From assembly GCF_020091585.1 (NCBI RefSeq), contig NZ_CP083582.1, positions 1,426,001-1,490,000 on the forward strand: a stretch of 64,000 nucleotides of DNA. The letters run 5' to 3'. The DNA comes from Kovacikia minuta CCNUW1. Its GTDB lineage: Bacteria > Cyanobacteriota > Cyanobacteriia > Leptolyngbyales > Leptolyngbyaceae. The notes beneath the pieces were generated by a model. It saw only the letters and a list, made by a program, of their open reading frames with translations. It was not told the origin of the DNA and made no database searches. Shown one piece after another: positions 25,780 to 34,795 of the stretch. Each line of letters begins with the position of its first letter. Position 1 is the first letter of the stretch. The position numbers and the translations under genes are program-made.

Positions 25780-26730
25780 TTATTGCATCCGCGCGAATCG
25801 ATCGCTTGCTTCAATCAAAGCGCTCTGAATTCCGGGTTCAGTCATGGAGTGTCCGGCATCGGGAACGACAATCAGCTCAGCTTGCGACCAGGCTTTGTGC
25901 AACTCCCAGGCTGAAATCATAGGGCAAACTACGTCGTAGCGTCCCTGAACAATGACAGCGGGTAGGTGACGGATGCGATCGACCTGTTGGAGCAACTGAT
26001 CCTCAGACTGCAAAAAGCCCTTGTTGACAAAGTAATGGCACTCAATCCGGGCGAAGGCATCGGCAAATTGATCAGCACCAAAGAGCGAGATTAAATTGGG
26101 GTCTTGCAGCAGTTTGCTGGTGCTGGCTTCCCAGATTGACCAGGCACGGGCAGCATCCAGGCGGGTGGTTCGATCGGCACTGGTGAGGCGTTGGTAATAA
26201 GCGCTCAGAAGGTCATGGCGTTCCTCTAGGGGAATGGGCTTCAGGTATTCCTCCCAGGCATCGGGGAAGATATAACTGGCTCCTTCCTGGTAAAACCATT
26301 GCAACTCTTTCTGGCGCAGCAGGAATATGCCGCGCAGGATAAGCCCCAGACAGCGTTTGGGATGGGTCTGACTATATGCCAGAGACAGGGTGCTGCCCCA
26401 ACTGCCACCAAACACCACCCATTGCTGGATGTTGAGGTGCGATCGCAACCGCTCGATATCTGCCACCAGATCCCAGGTGGTATTTTCCCGCAGTTCTGCG
26501 TTGGGAGTACTCTGGCCGCATCCCCGCTGGTCAAACAGGACGATGCGCCAGCGGGTTGGGTCAAAATACTGGCGATAAAAGGGGACACTGCCGCCACCAG
26601 GACCCCCGTGTAGCACAACAACGGGTTTACCCTCAGGATTACCAGACACTTCAAAATATATCTGGTGCAGTTCAGATACCGATAATATCCCAGTCTGGTA
26701 AGGTTCGATCGGTGGATAGAGGTCTCTCAT
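25780..26730 (-). CDS. pip: Prolyl aminopeptidase
   Basis: 316 residues, alpha/beta hydrolase of peptidase family S33. The oxyanion motif VVLHGGPGGGSVPFYRQYFD and the segment FDQRGCGQSTP come first. The nucleophile elbow GGSWGSTLSLAYSQ carries the catalytic serine, the aspartate lies in IVQGRYDVVCPM, and the histidine is in VPDAGHSMTEPG. It removes N-terminal proline from peptides in the cytoplasm. Its ATG overlaps the stop of the upstream nudC by four bases, so the two are co-translated. Confidence 0.92.
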   Translation of the reverse strand: MRDLYPPIEPYQTGILSVSELHQIYFEVSGNPEGKPVVVLHGGPGGGSVPFYRQYFDPTRWRIVLFDQRGCGQSTPNAELRENTTWDLVADIERLRSHLNIQQWVVFGGSWGSTLSLAYSQTHPKRCLGLILRGIFLLRQKELQWFYQEGASYIFPDAWEEYLKPIPLEERHDLLSAYYQRLTSADRTTRLDAARAWSIWEASTSKLLQDPNLISLFGADQFADAFARIECHYFVNKGFLQSEDQLLQQVDRIRHLPAVIVQGRYDVVCPMISAWELHKAWSQAELIVVPDAGHSMTEPGIQSALIEASDRFARMQ

Positions 26731-27542
26731 AGGGCAACAAACCAGTCAATCAGCTTACGGGCAATGCTTAATTTGGGTGGAATCGGCGGCAGATGATGTT
26801 TATGAAACCAGGCAGCGTCGGTCAATTCCTGTGGCTCAATGACAATCTCTCCCCGCGCATAGGTGGCAGTAAACCCAATCATCAGTGAGTTGGGAAAGGG
26901 CCAGGGTTGGGAGCCGAAATAGCGAATGTCCTCGATCTCAATTCCCACTTCTTCTCTTACTTCGCGCACCACGGTTTCTTCTAGCGACTCTCCTGGTTCC
27001 ACAAAGCCCGCCAGGATACTATACATCCCTGGCGGGAAGCGGGGCGCACGCGCCAACAGAATTTCGTCCCCCCGGGAAACGAGGACAATCACCGCAGGCG
27101 AGAGGCGGGGATAGTTGACCAACCCACAGTTAGGGCAGCGTTTGGCACGCTCGTGGGGCAACTGGGTGGTGGGAGTGGCACAGTGACCACAGAATTGATG
27201 GGTGCGATCCCACTCTACGATTTGAATGGCACGACCACTTAAAGCAAACAGGTCATCATCCAGGGTGCCATAGAGATCCCGCAGTCCTCTCAATCCCATT
27301 CCTTGGGGCAGGATGGCATCCTTGGGCAATTCCGCTGCGTAACAGGGAGTTTCATTCAGGGTTCCAAGGAATTGCGATCGCACGGGCACCAGTCCAATTT
27401 CCGTCAGACTCACTAGTTTAGGAAGCAGGTCAGGATGGCCTTCAAGGTTTACCAGCAACTTACTGCCTGCAAAGGCAAACCACCAGGCAGGACTGGATTG
27501 TTGGGCGGGTGGAATAACCCCAGGAGTAAACGTTTGGGACAT
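26727..27542 (-). CDS. nudC: NAD(+) diphosphatase / NAD-capped RNA hydrolase NudC
   Basis: 271 residues with an N-terminal domain and a four-cysteine zinc ribbon (CGHCATPTTQLPHERAKRCPNCG has its Cys pairs about 14 apart). The Nudix domain has the box GFVEPGESLEETVVREVREE and GIE just after, followed by the NudC-specific SQPWPFPNSLM. NudC hydrolyses NADH/NAD+ to NMNH/NMN plus AMP and removes NAD caps from RNA. All catalytic glutamates are present. It overlaps pip by four bases. Confidence 0.93.
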   Translation of the reverse strand: MSQTFTPGVIPPAQQSSPAWWFAFAGSKLLVNLEGHPDLLPKLVSLTEIGLVPVRSQFLGTLNETPCYAAELPKDAILPQGMGLRGLRDLYGTLDDDLFALSGRAIQIVEWDRTHQFCGHCATPTTQLPHERAKRCPNCGLVNYPRLSPAVIVLVSRGDEILLARAPRFPPGMYSILAGFVEPGESLEETVVREVREEVGIEIEDIRYFGSQPWPFPNSLMIGFTATYARGEIVIEPQELTDAAWFHKHHLPPIPPKLSIARKLIDWFVAL

Positions 27543-27701
27543 AGGATTTGGACATAATCGCCTACATCCTACCGCCGATTTCTGCTGATACGGTTGGGTT
27601 CCAGAAAAATGAGCAAATCATGCCCCATTCATTACAAAAGTTAATGAGAGTGCGTTACATTTGTTTATAGAACCCTCATTATTCCCTGTAATCCAGCAAT
27701 C

Positions 27702-28244
27702 ATGACAACAAGCGCTCTTCTTACCAAGGTCTTCAAGCCAAACGACAACCTCAGCTTTTGGTCTCAGACTGCGTGGGCACTCCTGCGAGCTGTGGTTGGC
27801 ATCATGATGATTCACAATGGTTTGGATAAGTTGTCCGACATCCAAAGCTTTTCCCAGGCCTATGTCGAAGTCATTGGGCTTCCTTTCCCGATCTTTTTTA
27901 GCTATCTGGCAGCTTTTACAGAAACGATCGCTGCCCCCCTGCTGGCGATCGGTCTTTTATCCCGTCCGGCTGCTCTGGGACTTTTTGGAACGATGGGTGT
28001 GGCAATGTACCACCACATCCTGGTTTCAGGTTTGAATTTGCCCTACCTGGAACTGTCTGCAATCTACGCCGCCTGCTTTCTGTTCTTTGCAATTAATGGT
28101 GCTGGGCTGTTTTCCAGCGATGCCCTGATCGCTAACTGGTTGGATGCAAGTTCTCTATCTTCGCAAGCCAAACGATTGATGCGTCTGGAGCAAGCTTATC
28201 AGTCTCCCAGTGCTGAGAAAGAACAAGTCAAAACGATCGGTTAA
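27702..28244 (+). CDS. DoxX family membrane protein
   Basis: 180 residues with four hydrophobic helices: AVVGIMMIHNGLDKL, PFPIFFSYLAAFTETIAAPL, ALGLFGTMGVAMYHHILV and LSAIYAACFLFFAINGAGLF. The layout and the 'HNGLDKL...' opening fit the DoxX/DoxD superfamily of small inner-membrane proteins tied to quinone or thiol redox work. The precise role is unknown. Start ATG 27702; about 160 bases divergent from nudC, so the promoters face away from each other. Confidence 0.82.
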   Translation: MTTSALLTKVFKPNDNLSFWSQTAWALLRAVVGIMMIHNGLDKLSDIQSFSQAYVEVIGLPFPIFFSYLAAFTETIAAPLLAIGLLSRPAALGLFGTMGVAMYHHILVSGLNLPYLELSAIYAACFLFFAINGAGLFSSDALIANWLDASSLSSQAKRLMRLEQAYQSPSAEKEQVKTIG

Positions 28245-28585
28245 TTTCACTGGAGTAGGACTACCGCCAACGTGACTGGAAATGGTTTTGTTGTGGGTAA
28301 TGGGCTGGAAACTGCGATGATCCATTACCCATTAGCTCCCTAAGCGCTAGAGAAATATGCCTCACGGTTAAGCCCTTTTCCTATCGCAAGGTAGATCTGG
28401 TTCACCCCCAATCCAGGGCAAAATGAGAGCAAATCCTGAATAGGAAATTATAGAAGAAAACACGGGCAACTTATGCCTGGACACTATCACTAACCACTTA
28501 TTTTTACCAAAGCCCTGGGTCAATTGATTCGGGGCTTTAACACATCGTTTTTCTGCCGCCTGCCACTTACCACCTACTACAACCA
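28245..28585. other. Intergenic region with a terminator-like hairpin
   Basis: No ORF. AAAGCCCTGGG / TTCGGGGCTTT (about 28512-28540) forms a stem near the Nudix start and could end the DoxX transcript or attenuate the Nudix gene. The last ~35 bases are pyrimidine-rich spacer DNA ('tgccacttaccacctacta'). Confidence 0.4.
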
Positions 28586-28993
28586 GTGATTTTGCAATCC
28601 GGTGTGATTCCCTATCGAATCAAAAATGGTAAAGTCGAAGTTCTGCTGATTACTTCTTCCAGTGGCAAACATTGGGTCATTCCAAAGGGCTGGATTACAC
28701 CCTGGTTGACGCCCGCAGCCTCCGCCGAAAAAGAAGCCTGGGAGGAAGCAGGAATTAAGGGTAAGGTGTCAAAGCTGGCGATCGGTTCCTACGAAGTTCA
28801 AAAGTGGGGTTTTCCCTGCCAGGTGGGAGTTTTCCCCATGACGGTTGAAACAGAGCTTGCCAATTACCCTGAAGCGAAGCGCCGCAAACGGCAGTGGATG
28901 AGCCTTACCAGAGCGATACAACACCTGCGAGAAGCTGACTTGAAACTGCTGTTGGAGCACTTAGACCATTCTTTAACGGCAAAATTGAAGTAG
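28586..28993 (+). CDS. Nudix hydrolase
   Basis: 135 residues starting at GTG 28586 (VIPYRIKNGKVEVLLITSSS). The Nudix box is KGWITPWLTPAASAEKEAWE followed by EAGI. The helix glutamates KEAWEEAG are intact, while the usual Glu after the loop is Leu, a variant seen in the 'VIPKGW' subgroup of diphosphoinositol/ADP-ribose-type Nudix proteins. The fold suggests a soluble pyrophosphohydrolase of nucleoside diphosphate-X compounds. No operon partner. Confidence 0.85.
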   Translation: MILQSGVIPYRIKNGKVEVLLITSSSGKHWVIPKGWITPWLTPAASAEKEAWEEAGIKGKVSKLAIGSYEVQKWGFPCQVGVFPMTVETELANYPEAKRRKRQWMSLTRAIQHLREADLKLLLEHLDHSLTAKLK

Positions 28994-29378
28994 GAGCAGA
29001 GCCTGCAAGTTGAGTTTTGGCTGTTCTCCTAAAAGCGCCATCCCCATCCCTCACATCGGTTGGATTGAGTTTGCGAAACCCAACATCCACCGGCGATCGC
29101 TCTGATAATTTGGGATGTAACACGATCGCGTCCAATGTGATCAGGTTAAATAATTGCAGCGATCGCACTCAGTAAATTGTCGCCTGCGTACAGAAACGCG
29201 ATCGTTTGTCCCAATGGGAGCGATCGCGCTTCCCAGCCTTGAACCTGATCCGGCGTTGTCCTCAAATTCAAGCCTTTCGCGATCGGTTGCTGGCGGCAGA
29301 GAAAACCAAGATGCAGGTTGTGTGGAACAGCCATGTACAAGTTGATTCGCATCATCTACGGTGTTTTGCATTCAAAGC
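28994..29378. other. Intergenic region, possible gene remnant
   Basis: The first part contains the 'ggttggattgagtttgcgaaaccc' spacer repeat and several HIP1 sites. Between about 29200 and 29378 the plus strand reads as plausible protein (LSQWERSRFPALNLI, RDRLLAAEKTKMQVVWNSHV, DSHHLRCFAFKAVRSL) with a stop upstream. It is then cut by the tandem duplication. Probably a decayed gene; I cannot name it. Confidence 0.35.
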
Positions 29379-29790
29379 AGTACGATCGCTGATCTCCTGT
29401 AGGATGCGTTAGTTTGCGTAACGCATCAATTCAAGGGCTTAATCTACACATTTCAAATCACAATTGAGTTTCTATTACTTCTTGAATCAAATTTTTTGTA
29501 GCGCTCCAATTAATAAATCAATGCGTTACGCTTGCAGCTAACGCATTCTACGCAAGGGGCGATCGCGCCACAAGATTGGCGATTAGTACGATCGCTGATC
29601 TCCTGTAGGATGCGTTAGTTTGCGTAACGCATCAATTCAAGGGCTTAATCTACACATTTCAAATCACAATTGAGTTTCTATTACTTCTTGAATCAAATTT
29701 TTTGTAGCGCTCCAATTAATAAATCAATGCGTTACGCTTGCAGCTAACGCATTCTACGCAAGGGGCGATCGCGCCACAAGATTGGCGATT
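29379..29790 (+). repeat. Tandem duplication of a 206-bp noncoding unit
   Basis: Units 29379-29584 and 29585-29790 are essentially identical. Each holds GATGCGTTAGTTTGCG...TAACGCATC-type palindromes and HIP1 sites. A diverged fragment of the same unit recurs at about 30514-30590, inside the toxin remnant region. Confidence 0.9.
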
Positions 29791-29809
29791 AGTAATGAGT
29801 GAAATTATG

Positions 29810-30289
29810 TCAATCTAACTTTTTTAACTTAAGAATTGTTTGAGCCTGGCCTTCCATTTTCTTTAATAGAAAACCTTCAAGACTATTGAAACTGGCGAAT
29901 GTAAAATCATCCTTGTTTCTACCTTCATAATAATAATGAATTGGTGGATTTTCTCCTTGGGAAGTCAATAGAAACCCGAAATGATAGCCTTGATGCATAA
30001 AAAACACGAAAGCATCATCAGGAAGTTTTTTGGAGAAACAGTTCTCCTCTAGAAGTTCAATAGCAGATCTTCGAAGATCGAACAATTGTCTATAAAAGCA
30101 ATCTTCGCCAAGCATAAAAACACCTGCACCATTCCCCATCCAAAGAAGAAATTCTCGATAAGCTTTTGGCAAGCTTAAACGAAGATGTCTTTCAAGGGTT
30201 TCAATTTCTTCGTCAGTACATGGTTTTAATTCATCAGAGGAGGCGAGATTAAGTTCCTGAAATCTTTCTTTTGCTTGACTAAGATACAT
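29810..30289 (-). CDS. SMI1/KNR4 family protein (toxin immunity type)
   Basis: I start at ATG 30289 after GGAGAATG; the upstream reading from 30358 is less likely. 159 residues with the SMI1/KNR4 core: EEIETLERHLRLSLPKAYRE, FLLWMGNGAGVF, then a hydrophobic FVFFMHQGYHFGFL and the late FASFNSLEGFLLKKM. Bacterial SMI1/KNR4 (SUKH) proteins are frequent immunity proteins of polymorphic and contact-dependent toxins. The gene is clearly more AT-rich than its surroundings and directly follows a deaminase toxin tail on the same strand, which supports that role here. Confidence 0.8.
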   Translation of the reverse strand: MYLSQAKERFQELNLASSDELKPCTDEEIETLERHLRLSLPKAYREFLLWMGNGAGVFMLGEDCFYRQLFDLRRSAIELLEENCFSKKLPDDAFVFFMHQGYHFGFLLTSQGENPPIHYYYEGRNKDDFTFASFNSLEGFLLKKMEGQAQTILKLKKLD

Positions 30290-30402
30290 AATACATTCTC
30301 CAGCTTGATTTCTTAGAGATGAAATAAATAAGGCAGTTACCTCCTTTATAGGTAGCAAAAGGCTAAAGCTATTTTAGCTTTACTAGAAGCTTGCATAAAT
30401 AT

Positions 30403-30543
30403 TTATTTTTTGGGATACCTTGGACCAGATACGATTTCTACTTTGATTTTGTTACTGAACATTTCCTCAAATTGCTTAATAACGTATTGGCACGAAACAC
30501 AAGGCTCCCTTTCAGTACGATCGCCGATCTTTTGTAGGATACG
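30403..30543 (-). pseudogene. C-terminal remnant of a deaminase toxin
   Basis: Reading minus strand, the frame ends EREPCVSCQYVIKQFEEM, then FSNKIKVEIVSGPRYPKK and a stop at 30403. PCVSC plus a following V..QF..MF is the zinc-binding second half of toxin-type cytidine-deaminase-like domains (the usual PCxSC motif). The upstream half is missing: at about 30513 the frame passes into the 'tacgatcgccgatcttttgtagg' repeat and soon meets a stop. It is therefore a truncated polymorphic-toxin C-terminus lying just upstream of its likely immunity gene. Confidence 0.6.
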
Positions 30544-30592
30544 TTAGCTTGCGTAACGCATCCATTCGAGGACTTAACCTACATATTTCAAG
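30514..30592 (+). repeat. Diverged partial copy of the 206-bp repeat
   Basis: AGTACGATCGCCGATCTTTTGTAGG and ACGTTAGCTTGCGTAACGCATC match the first third of the tandem unit at 29379 with scattered changes. It truncates the deaminase toxin frame. Confidence 0.7.
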
Positions 30593-30657
30593 GGCTATCA
30601 GAATCTCGCAAGCTGGGCTGGCTGAAACTTAATTGCTGAAATTGAAGAACCAACGGT

Positions 30658-31596
30658 TTAAATTGATTCTTTAAATCGCAATCTTTTCGAAATAAATTCA
30701 ATGATGTATTGAATAAAACTGTAGGGAGAGTGGCGTAGCCCCAACAAAAATAGCTCTGAGGCTTTGCCAAATTTTTTCCTTTTAATATAGCCTGCCACAT
30801 CATAGGGAATGGTCTTGTAGAAGAAATCCTCCCACATCTTCCTACCCATCTTGTAGGCGGCTTCATATTCAGGATTTCCTTCAATATACGCCCATTGCCG
30901 CTCAAGAATCCCCAAACAATTCTTCATTGCCCTTTGCCCATCCCCTGATTTATTCGTGTCATGCCGTCGATACTCAAAAATAATTTGATCATGGCAAAAA
31001 ATAGGGAGCTTCCTGGCAATTCGCAGGTAGAGATCCATATCTTCCCCACTGCGATAGAACGGATCAAAACCATTCACTGCATCTAAAATGTGCCGCTGGA
31101 ACATACTTCCAGAAGGACAGGCTAACGTATGCCCTGAAATGAGCGTTTTATAATCTACAATTCCCGAAAGTTGGAAAATCTCCGATTGGTCTGCCAGAGC
31201 CAAATGTAAGGAATTGCCATTTGCATCAATCACTCGATACCGACCCGCAACGCATCCACAATCAGGATAGGATTTGAAAAATTTTACATTTGTCTCTAGA
31301 GCATTCGGTAATAGTCGATCATCGTAATCTAAAAAGAGCAAATATTCTCCCATACTCTCCTGATGCCCCCGATTGCGTGCCACGGAAACACCCTGATTTT
31401 CTTGATAGATGTAGCGCACCTCAGGATAGCGCAGTGCGATTTCTTTCGTCGCATCGGTTGAGCCATCATCCACGATAATGACTTCATAATGTGGATAATT
31501 TTGTGCCAGAACGCTATCAATCGCCTCTGTCAAAAAATGTGCCCCATTGAAGCAGGGAATAATAACCGAAACCAGGGCGGATGCTTGTTTTTCCAT
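30658..31596 (-). CDS. Glycosyltransferase family 2
   Basis: 312 residues, GT-A fold: SVIIPCFNGAHFLTEAIDSV, then VIIVDDGSTDATKEIAL with the nucleotide-binding Asp, then LLFLDYDDRLLPNAL with the DxD metal motif, then a catalytic-type acidic region near RSGEDMDLYLRI. No membrane segments. An inverting transferase for a surface polysaccharide or glycolipid; donor and acceptor are unknown. It stands alone on the minus strand between the toxin remnant and a 530-base spacer. Confidence 0.88.
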   Translation of the reverse strand: MEKQASALVSVIIPCFNGAHFLTEAIDSVLAQNYPHYEVIIVDDGSTDATKEIALRYPEVRYIYQENQGVSVARNRGHQESMGEYLLFLDYDDRLLPNALETNVKFFKSYPDCGCVAGRYRVIDANGNSLHLALADQSEIFQLSGIVDYKTLISGHTLACPSGSMFQRHILDAVNGFDPFYRSGEDMDLYLRIARKLPIFCHDQIIFEYRRHDTNKSGDGQRAMKNCLGILERQWAYIEGNPEYEAAYKMGRKMWEDFFYKTIPYDVAGYIKRKKFGKASELFLLGLRHSPYSFIQYIIEFISKRLRFKESI

Positions 31597-32130
31597 GTTT
31601 AGCAGACTCTCACCTAAGTCCTAAAATTCTCAACTAAAAAAATTAAGTTGGGCTAATCTGCAACTTCAATCAGGGTAACTGTAATTATTAATTTGCCCAG
31701 GCAAGTAAGTGCCCTATCTTCAGGTTTTAGAATAAAATCAAAAATTTTGTTTTATCTAAAAATAAAAGTTGAGATATTGTTTTGAAGTAACTTGGGAAGA
31801 TTTAGATGTAGCAGATCGCTATTGCAGAAAAAAACCTCCAACTTTTGTCCTTGATTCCGCATGATTGATAGGGAGAAAGGACAATTGAAATAGCAGCTGT
31901 CTGAAGCCATAGAAATTACCTTGAGGGAAGGGAGACATTGGGCTAAAAAACCGATCAGGCATTGAGAGTTCACTGCCTGTACGCTTCCCTCCTACAGCTT
32001 TGGAATGGGAACTTAAGTCTAACTTTCAGGGAAGTGAGTAATACAAGTCGGGATTCTAAAACAAGCCCTTGTTAACCCCTCCAATTGTGACTGATCTGTG
32101 CAAAAAGTTTTAAGGAGGTAGCAGCCAACT
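31597..32130. other. Intergenic region without a recognisable gene
   Basis: AT-rich. The only ORF (73 residues, 31752-31973 minus) has no recognisable features. No repeat shared with the rest of the window was seen. Confidence 0.4.
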
Positions 32131-33999
32131 TCACACATTCTTGATAAAAAATTTAGAAAGAACTGTTTGGAAGGACTGCTTCAGAAGCGTCAGAAACCCT
32201 GTTATTCGGGAATAGTAGCCACCTTCTCGATCGCCCAATAGAAGGGGCTGAAGTATTCGGGTCAGCCACTCTTTTAGCTGCAAGAAAATGCTATTTGGTT
32301 TTGGAATTCTCTTGCCGACACCCACCCAACTCTCTTCCAGCGAGAGGAGAATGCTATCTAGCCATCTCAAGAGTTTTTCTGGCGGGCTGAGAACGTAGCC
32401 CATAAAGGTTGCCTGGGTTTCGATAAAATCCCAAAATCGCTTCTCTGGAGCTTTCTCCGCCTCAGAAGCCAACCCATTCTGCTCCAAACCGTTAGCAGGG
32501 AATCGGTAAGCAGCGGCGGGGCTGTAAGAAACGGGAGGGGCTGGCAGTGAATTAATCGGTAGTGCCAGTGCTTCTCCAAAAATCTCAAACGATGGTGGCA
32601 AGGAATTTTGAAAAGGGAGGGGAGAAGTAGGGTCTGCCCCGATCTCCGGATTGAGCACCGGCAGCGAGAAGTTTCGGGAGAAAAACGCCTGAATTCGGGA
32701 AATTTCTGGCAGCAGGGGAAGAGATGGCACTTCGCTCACAAAATTGAGCGAAGATTCCTGAAAAAGATTAGTGGCGATCGCGATCGGTTTTGTCTGCATC
32801 CACGCCATCAGGTGCTGAAATAGGCGTACAGGAAGCAAGACATTGCCATCTTCAGGGGTTGGACGCAACCGAGAGAAGATCCGCCCCGTCATTTTCTGAA
32901 TCCGCTGCTGACGACCATAGTTGGCAACTTCCCAAATGATGCGCTGACGCAATTGCTCCCGCTGTTCTACGGTCAATATATCGAGAATCTGGTTTTGATT
33001 TGTAACCAGAACGAGGGATTTGGTTTCCAGGAGGGTGGCGATGCCGTGGATGGAGTGGGGTGTGGGGTGTGGGGTGTGGGGTGTGGGGTGTGGGGTGTGG
33101 GGTGTGGGAGAGAATTTTGAATTTTGAATTGAGTGCTGAGCGCTGAGTGCTGAGCGCTGAGTGCTGAGTATTTTGGCTTGCCCAAGGATCTGACGAATTT
33201 GGATGTCGGGGGTGGGAAGAAGAACGGGCGTACTGGGGAGCAGGCGTTCACGCATCGCTTCTCCAAATGCAATAGTGGCTTTGCCAAATTCCCGCAATTT
33301 GGGCAGGATCTCCCGCTTCAGTTGTACGCCAAGCTGCTGCAAGGGTTCTGCCTGTAATTGGGCGCTCACAAATTGCTGCACGGCGCGAATAGGGGGAAGT
33401 TTTTGGCTTTCTGTCGCCAGGGGACTCAGACGCAAGAGCGCCTGCCGAGCCGACTGACGGAAGCGCCAGTAGCGGACATAGTGGGTAATTTCCCACTCGA
33501 TTCGCTGGTGTAACTGTTTTTGTTGGGTGGGAGTCAGGATATCCAGAATTTGATTTTGGCTAGTTACCAACACCAGCGATTGCGTTTCCAGACGGGTGGC
33601 AACCCCACGCACACAGGTCTGTACAAGGAAAGTTGGTTCGACCTCTACAGGTAAATTGATCGGGAGCGAAAAATTCTGAACCGTGAGGAGTGCCTGTTGA
33701 ATGGGCGTATCGGCTGTCGGGAGAACATTTGGAGTTGGAACGGGTTCTGCCTCAGGGCTTTTTGTGGTCGATCGCAGCACACTTTCGCCCAATTCCATCG
33801 CCTGTTGGAAGTGTGCCCCTGCCAGCCGTGCTGTTTGAAACACCACATAAATTGGATACAGTAAAACCTGAGCCGTCCAGTTGGCTGTGACTTTTAGCTG
33901 CCGTAGGGCGACTTTTCCCCGATCAATCCAGCGCTGTGTTTGTCGCACCGCGTAACTCAGTACTTTGCTCTGGTAGGGGCCGGATTGGGAGGATGTCAT
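32131..33999 (-). CDS. Large hypothetical with two copies of one module
   Basis: 622 residues of unknown family. A module occurs twice: ATRLETQSLVLVTSQNQILDIL...QRIEWEITHYVRYWRFRQ (about 134-215) and ATLLETKSLVLVTNQNQILDIL...QRIIWEVANYGRQQRIQK (about 317-400), each followed by a helical segment (RAVQQFVSAQLQ / RLFQHLMAWMQT). A Pro/Thr/His repeat (PTPHTPHPTPH, about 299-314) plus an STQRSALSAQH tract lies between them and is spacer DNA at 33052-33175 retained in frame. The N-terminus is basic, the C-terminus helical; there is no signal peptide. Probably specific to cyanobacteria. Confidence 0.65.
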   Translation of the reverse strand: MTSSQSGPYQSKVLSYAVRQTQRWIDRGKVALRQLKVTANWTAQVLLYPIYVVFQTARLAGAHFQQAMELGESVLRSTTKSPEAEPVPTPNVLPTADTPIQQALLTVQNFSLPINLPVEVEPTFLVQTCVRGVATRLETQSLVLVTSQNQILDILTPTQQKQLHQRIEWEITHYVRYWRFRQSARQALLRLSPLATESQKLPPIRAVQQFVSAQLQAEPLQQLGVQLKREILPKLREFGKATIAFGEAMRERLLPSTPVLLPTPDIQIRQILGQAKILSTQRSALSAQHSIQNSKFSPTPHTPHPTPHTPHPTPHSIHGIATLLETKSLVLVTNQNQILDILTVEQREQLRQRIIWEVANYGRQQRIQKMTGRIFSRLRPTPEDGNVLLPVRLFQHLMAWMQTKPIAIATNLFQESSLNFVSEVPSLPLLPEISRIQAFFSRNFSLPVLNPEIGADPTSPLPFQNSLPPSFEIFGEALALPINSLPAPPVSYSPAAAYRFPANGLEQNGLASEAEKAPEKRFWDFIETQATFMGYVLSPPEKLLRWLDSILLSLEESWVGVGKRIPKPNSIFLQLKEWLTRILQPLLLGDREGGYYSRITGFLTLLKQSFQTVLSKFFIKNV

Positions 34000-34149
34000 G
34001 GTAGTTCACCAGGGGCATGAATTCATCTGAGTTTTATTCTACAGGCGATCGCAGTTGTTCTATCGGAGGACAGGTTTCTGTTCCTGTTCCTAGCCTCTGA
34101 CCTCTATGAAAGCGTATACTAATCTAGCTTTTCAGGATTGGGAAACATC

Positions 34150-34791
34150 TTGGGTATTGATCTCCGCAGCTATGTTTACATCGATCGCCTCCAACCCCAG
34201 CACGCCGCTTACCTGGGTACGGTGGCATTGGGCTTCCTGCCCCTTCCCGGAGATGCCTCCCTCTGGATCGAAATTTCTCCTGGAATCGAAATTAACCGGA
34301 TTACGGATGTTGCCCTTAAATCCGCTGTGGTTCGTCCAGGTGTGTTGATCGTTGAACGACTCTATGGACTGCTGGAAATTCATTCCAGCAATCAGGGGGA
34401 GGTGCAGGTAGCCGGAAAAGCAATTCTAGCAGCACTGGATGTTCGCCGCCAGGACTGTCTCAAGCCCCGTGTTCTCTCCAGCCAGATTATTCGCAACATT
34501 GATCCTCACCATACCCAGTTGATCAACCGCAACCGTCGTGGACAGATGATTATGTCAGGGCAAACCCTTTATGTATTTGAAGTTGAACCTGCCGCCTATG
34601 CTGCGTTGGCAGCCAATGAAGCGGAGAAAGCTGCCCTGATTAACATTCTGCAAATTTCGGCAGTCGGTAGCTTTGGGCGGCTTTACCTGGGTGGGGAAGA
34701 GCGGGACATCCTTGCTGCCTCCAGGGCTGTGGTGGAAACGATGGAAAATATTTCAGGTCGAGAACATCCTGGAGATAACCGCAAGGAATAA
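34150..34791 (+). CDS. ccmP: Carboxysome shell protein CcmP (tandem BMC domains)
   Basis: About 213 residues with the CcmP block [20 protein letters not shown], then [14 protein letters not shown], and in the second domain [35 protein letters not shown], then [20 protein letters not shown]. CcmP is a pseudohexamer formed from three tandem-BMC chains, and two layers form a gated chamber in the beta-carboxysome shell. I take TTG 34150 (the family begins M-G-I/V-E/D-L-R) with AGGA about 12 bases before; TTG 34138 is possible. The rest of the ccm cluster is not here, as is common for ccmP. A pentapeptide protein follows four bases after its stop. Confidence 0.9.
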   Translation: MGIDLRSYVYIDRLQPQHAAYLGTVALGFLPLPGDASLWIEISPGIEINRITDVALKSAVVRPGVLIVERLYGLLEIHSSNQGEVQVAGKAILAALDVRRQDCLKPRVLSSQIIRNIDPHHTQLINRNRRGQMIMSGQTLYVFEVEPAAYAALAANEAEKAALINILQISAVGSFGRLYLGGEERDILAASRAVVETMENISGREHPGDNRKE

Positions 34792-34795
34792 GGTA

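Noticed and set aside
31752..31973. 73-residue minus-strand ORF
   Set aside because: No recognisable motif or ribosome site, AT-rich spacer; not supported as a gene.
33055..33175. Regular seven-base repeats that resemble an array
   Set aside because: Simple-sequence 'gggtgtg' tract inside a coding gene with no unique spacers, so not a CRISPR array.
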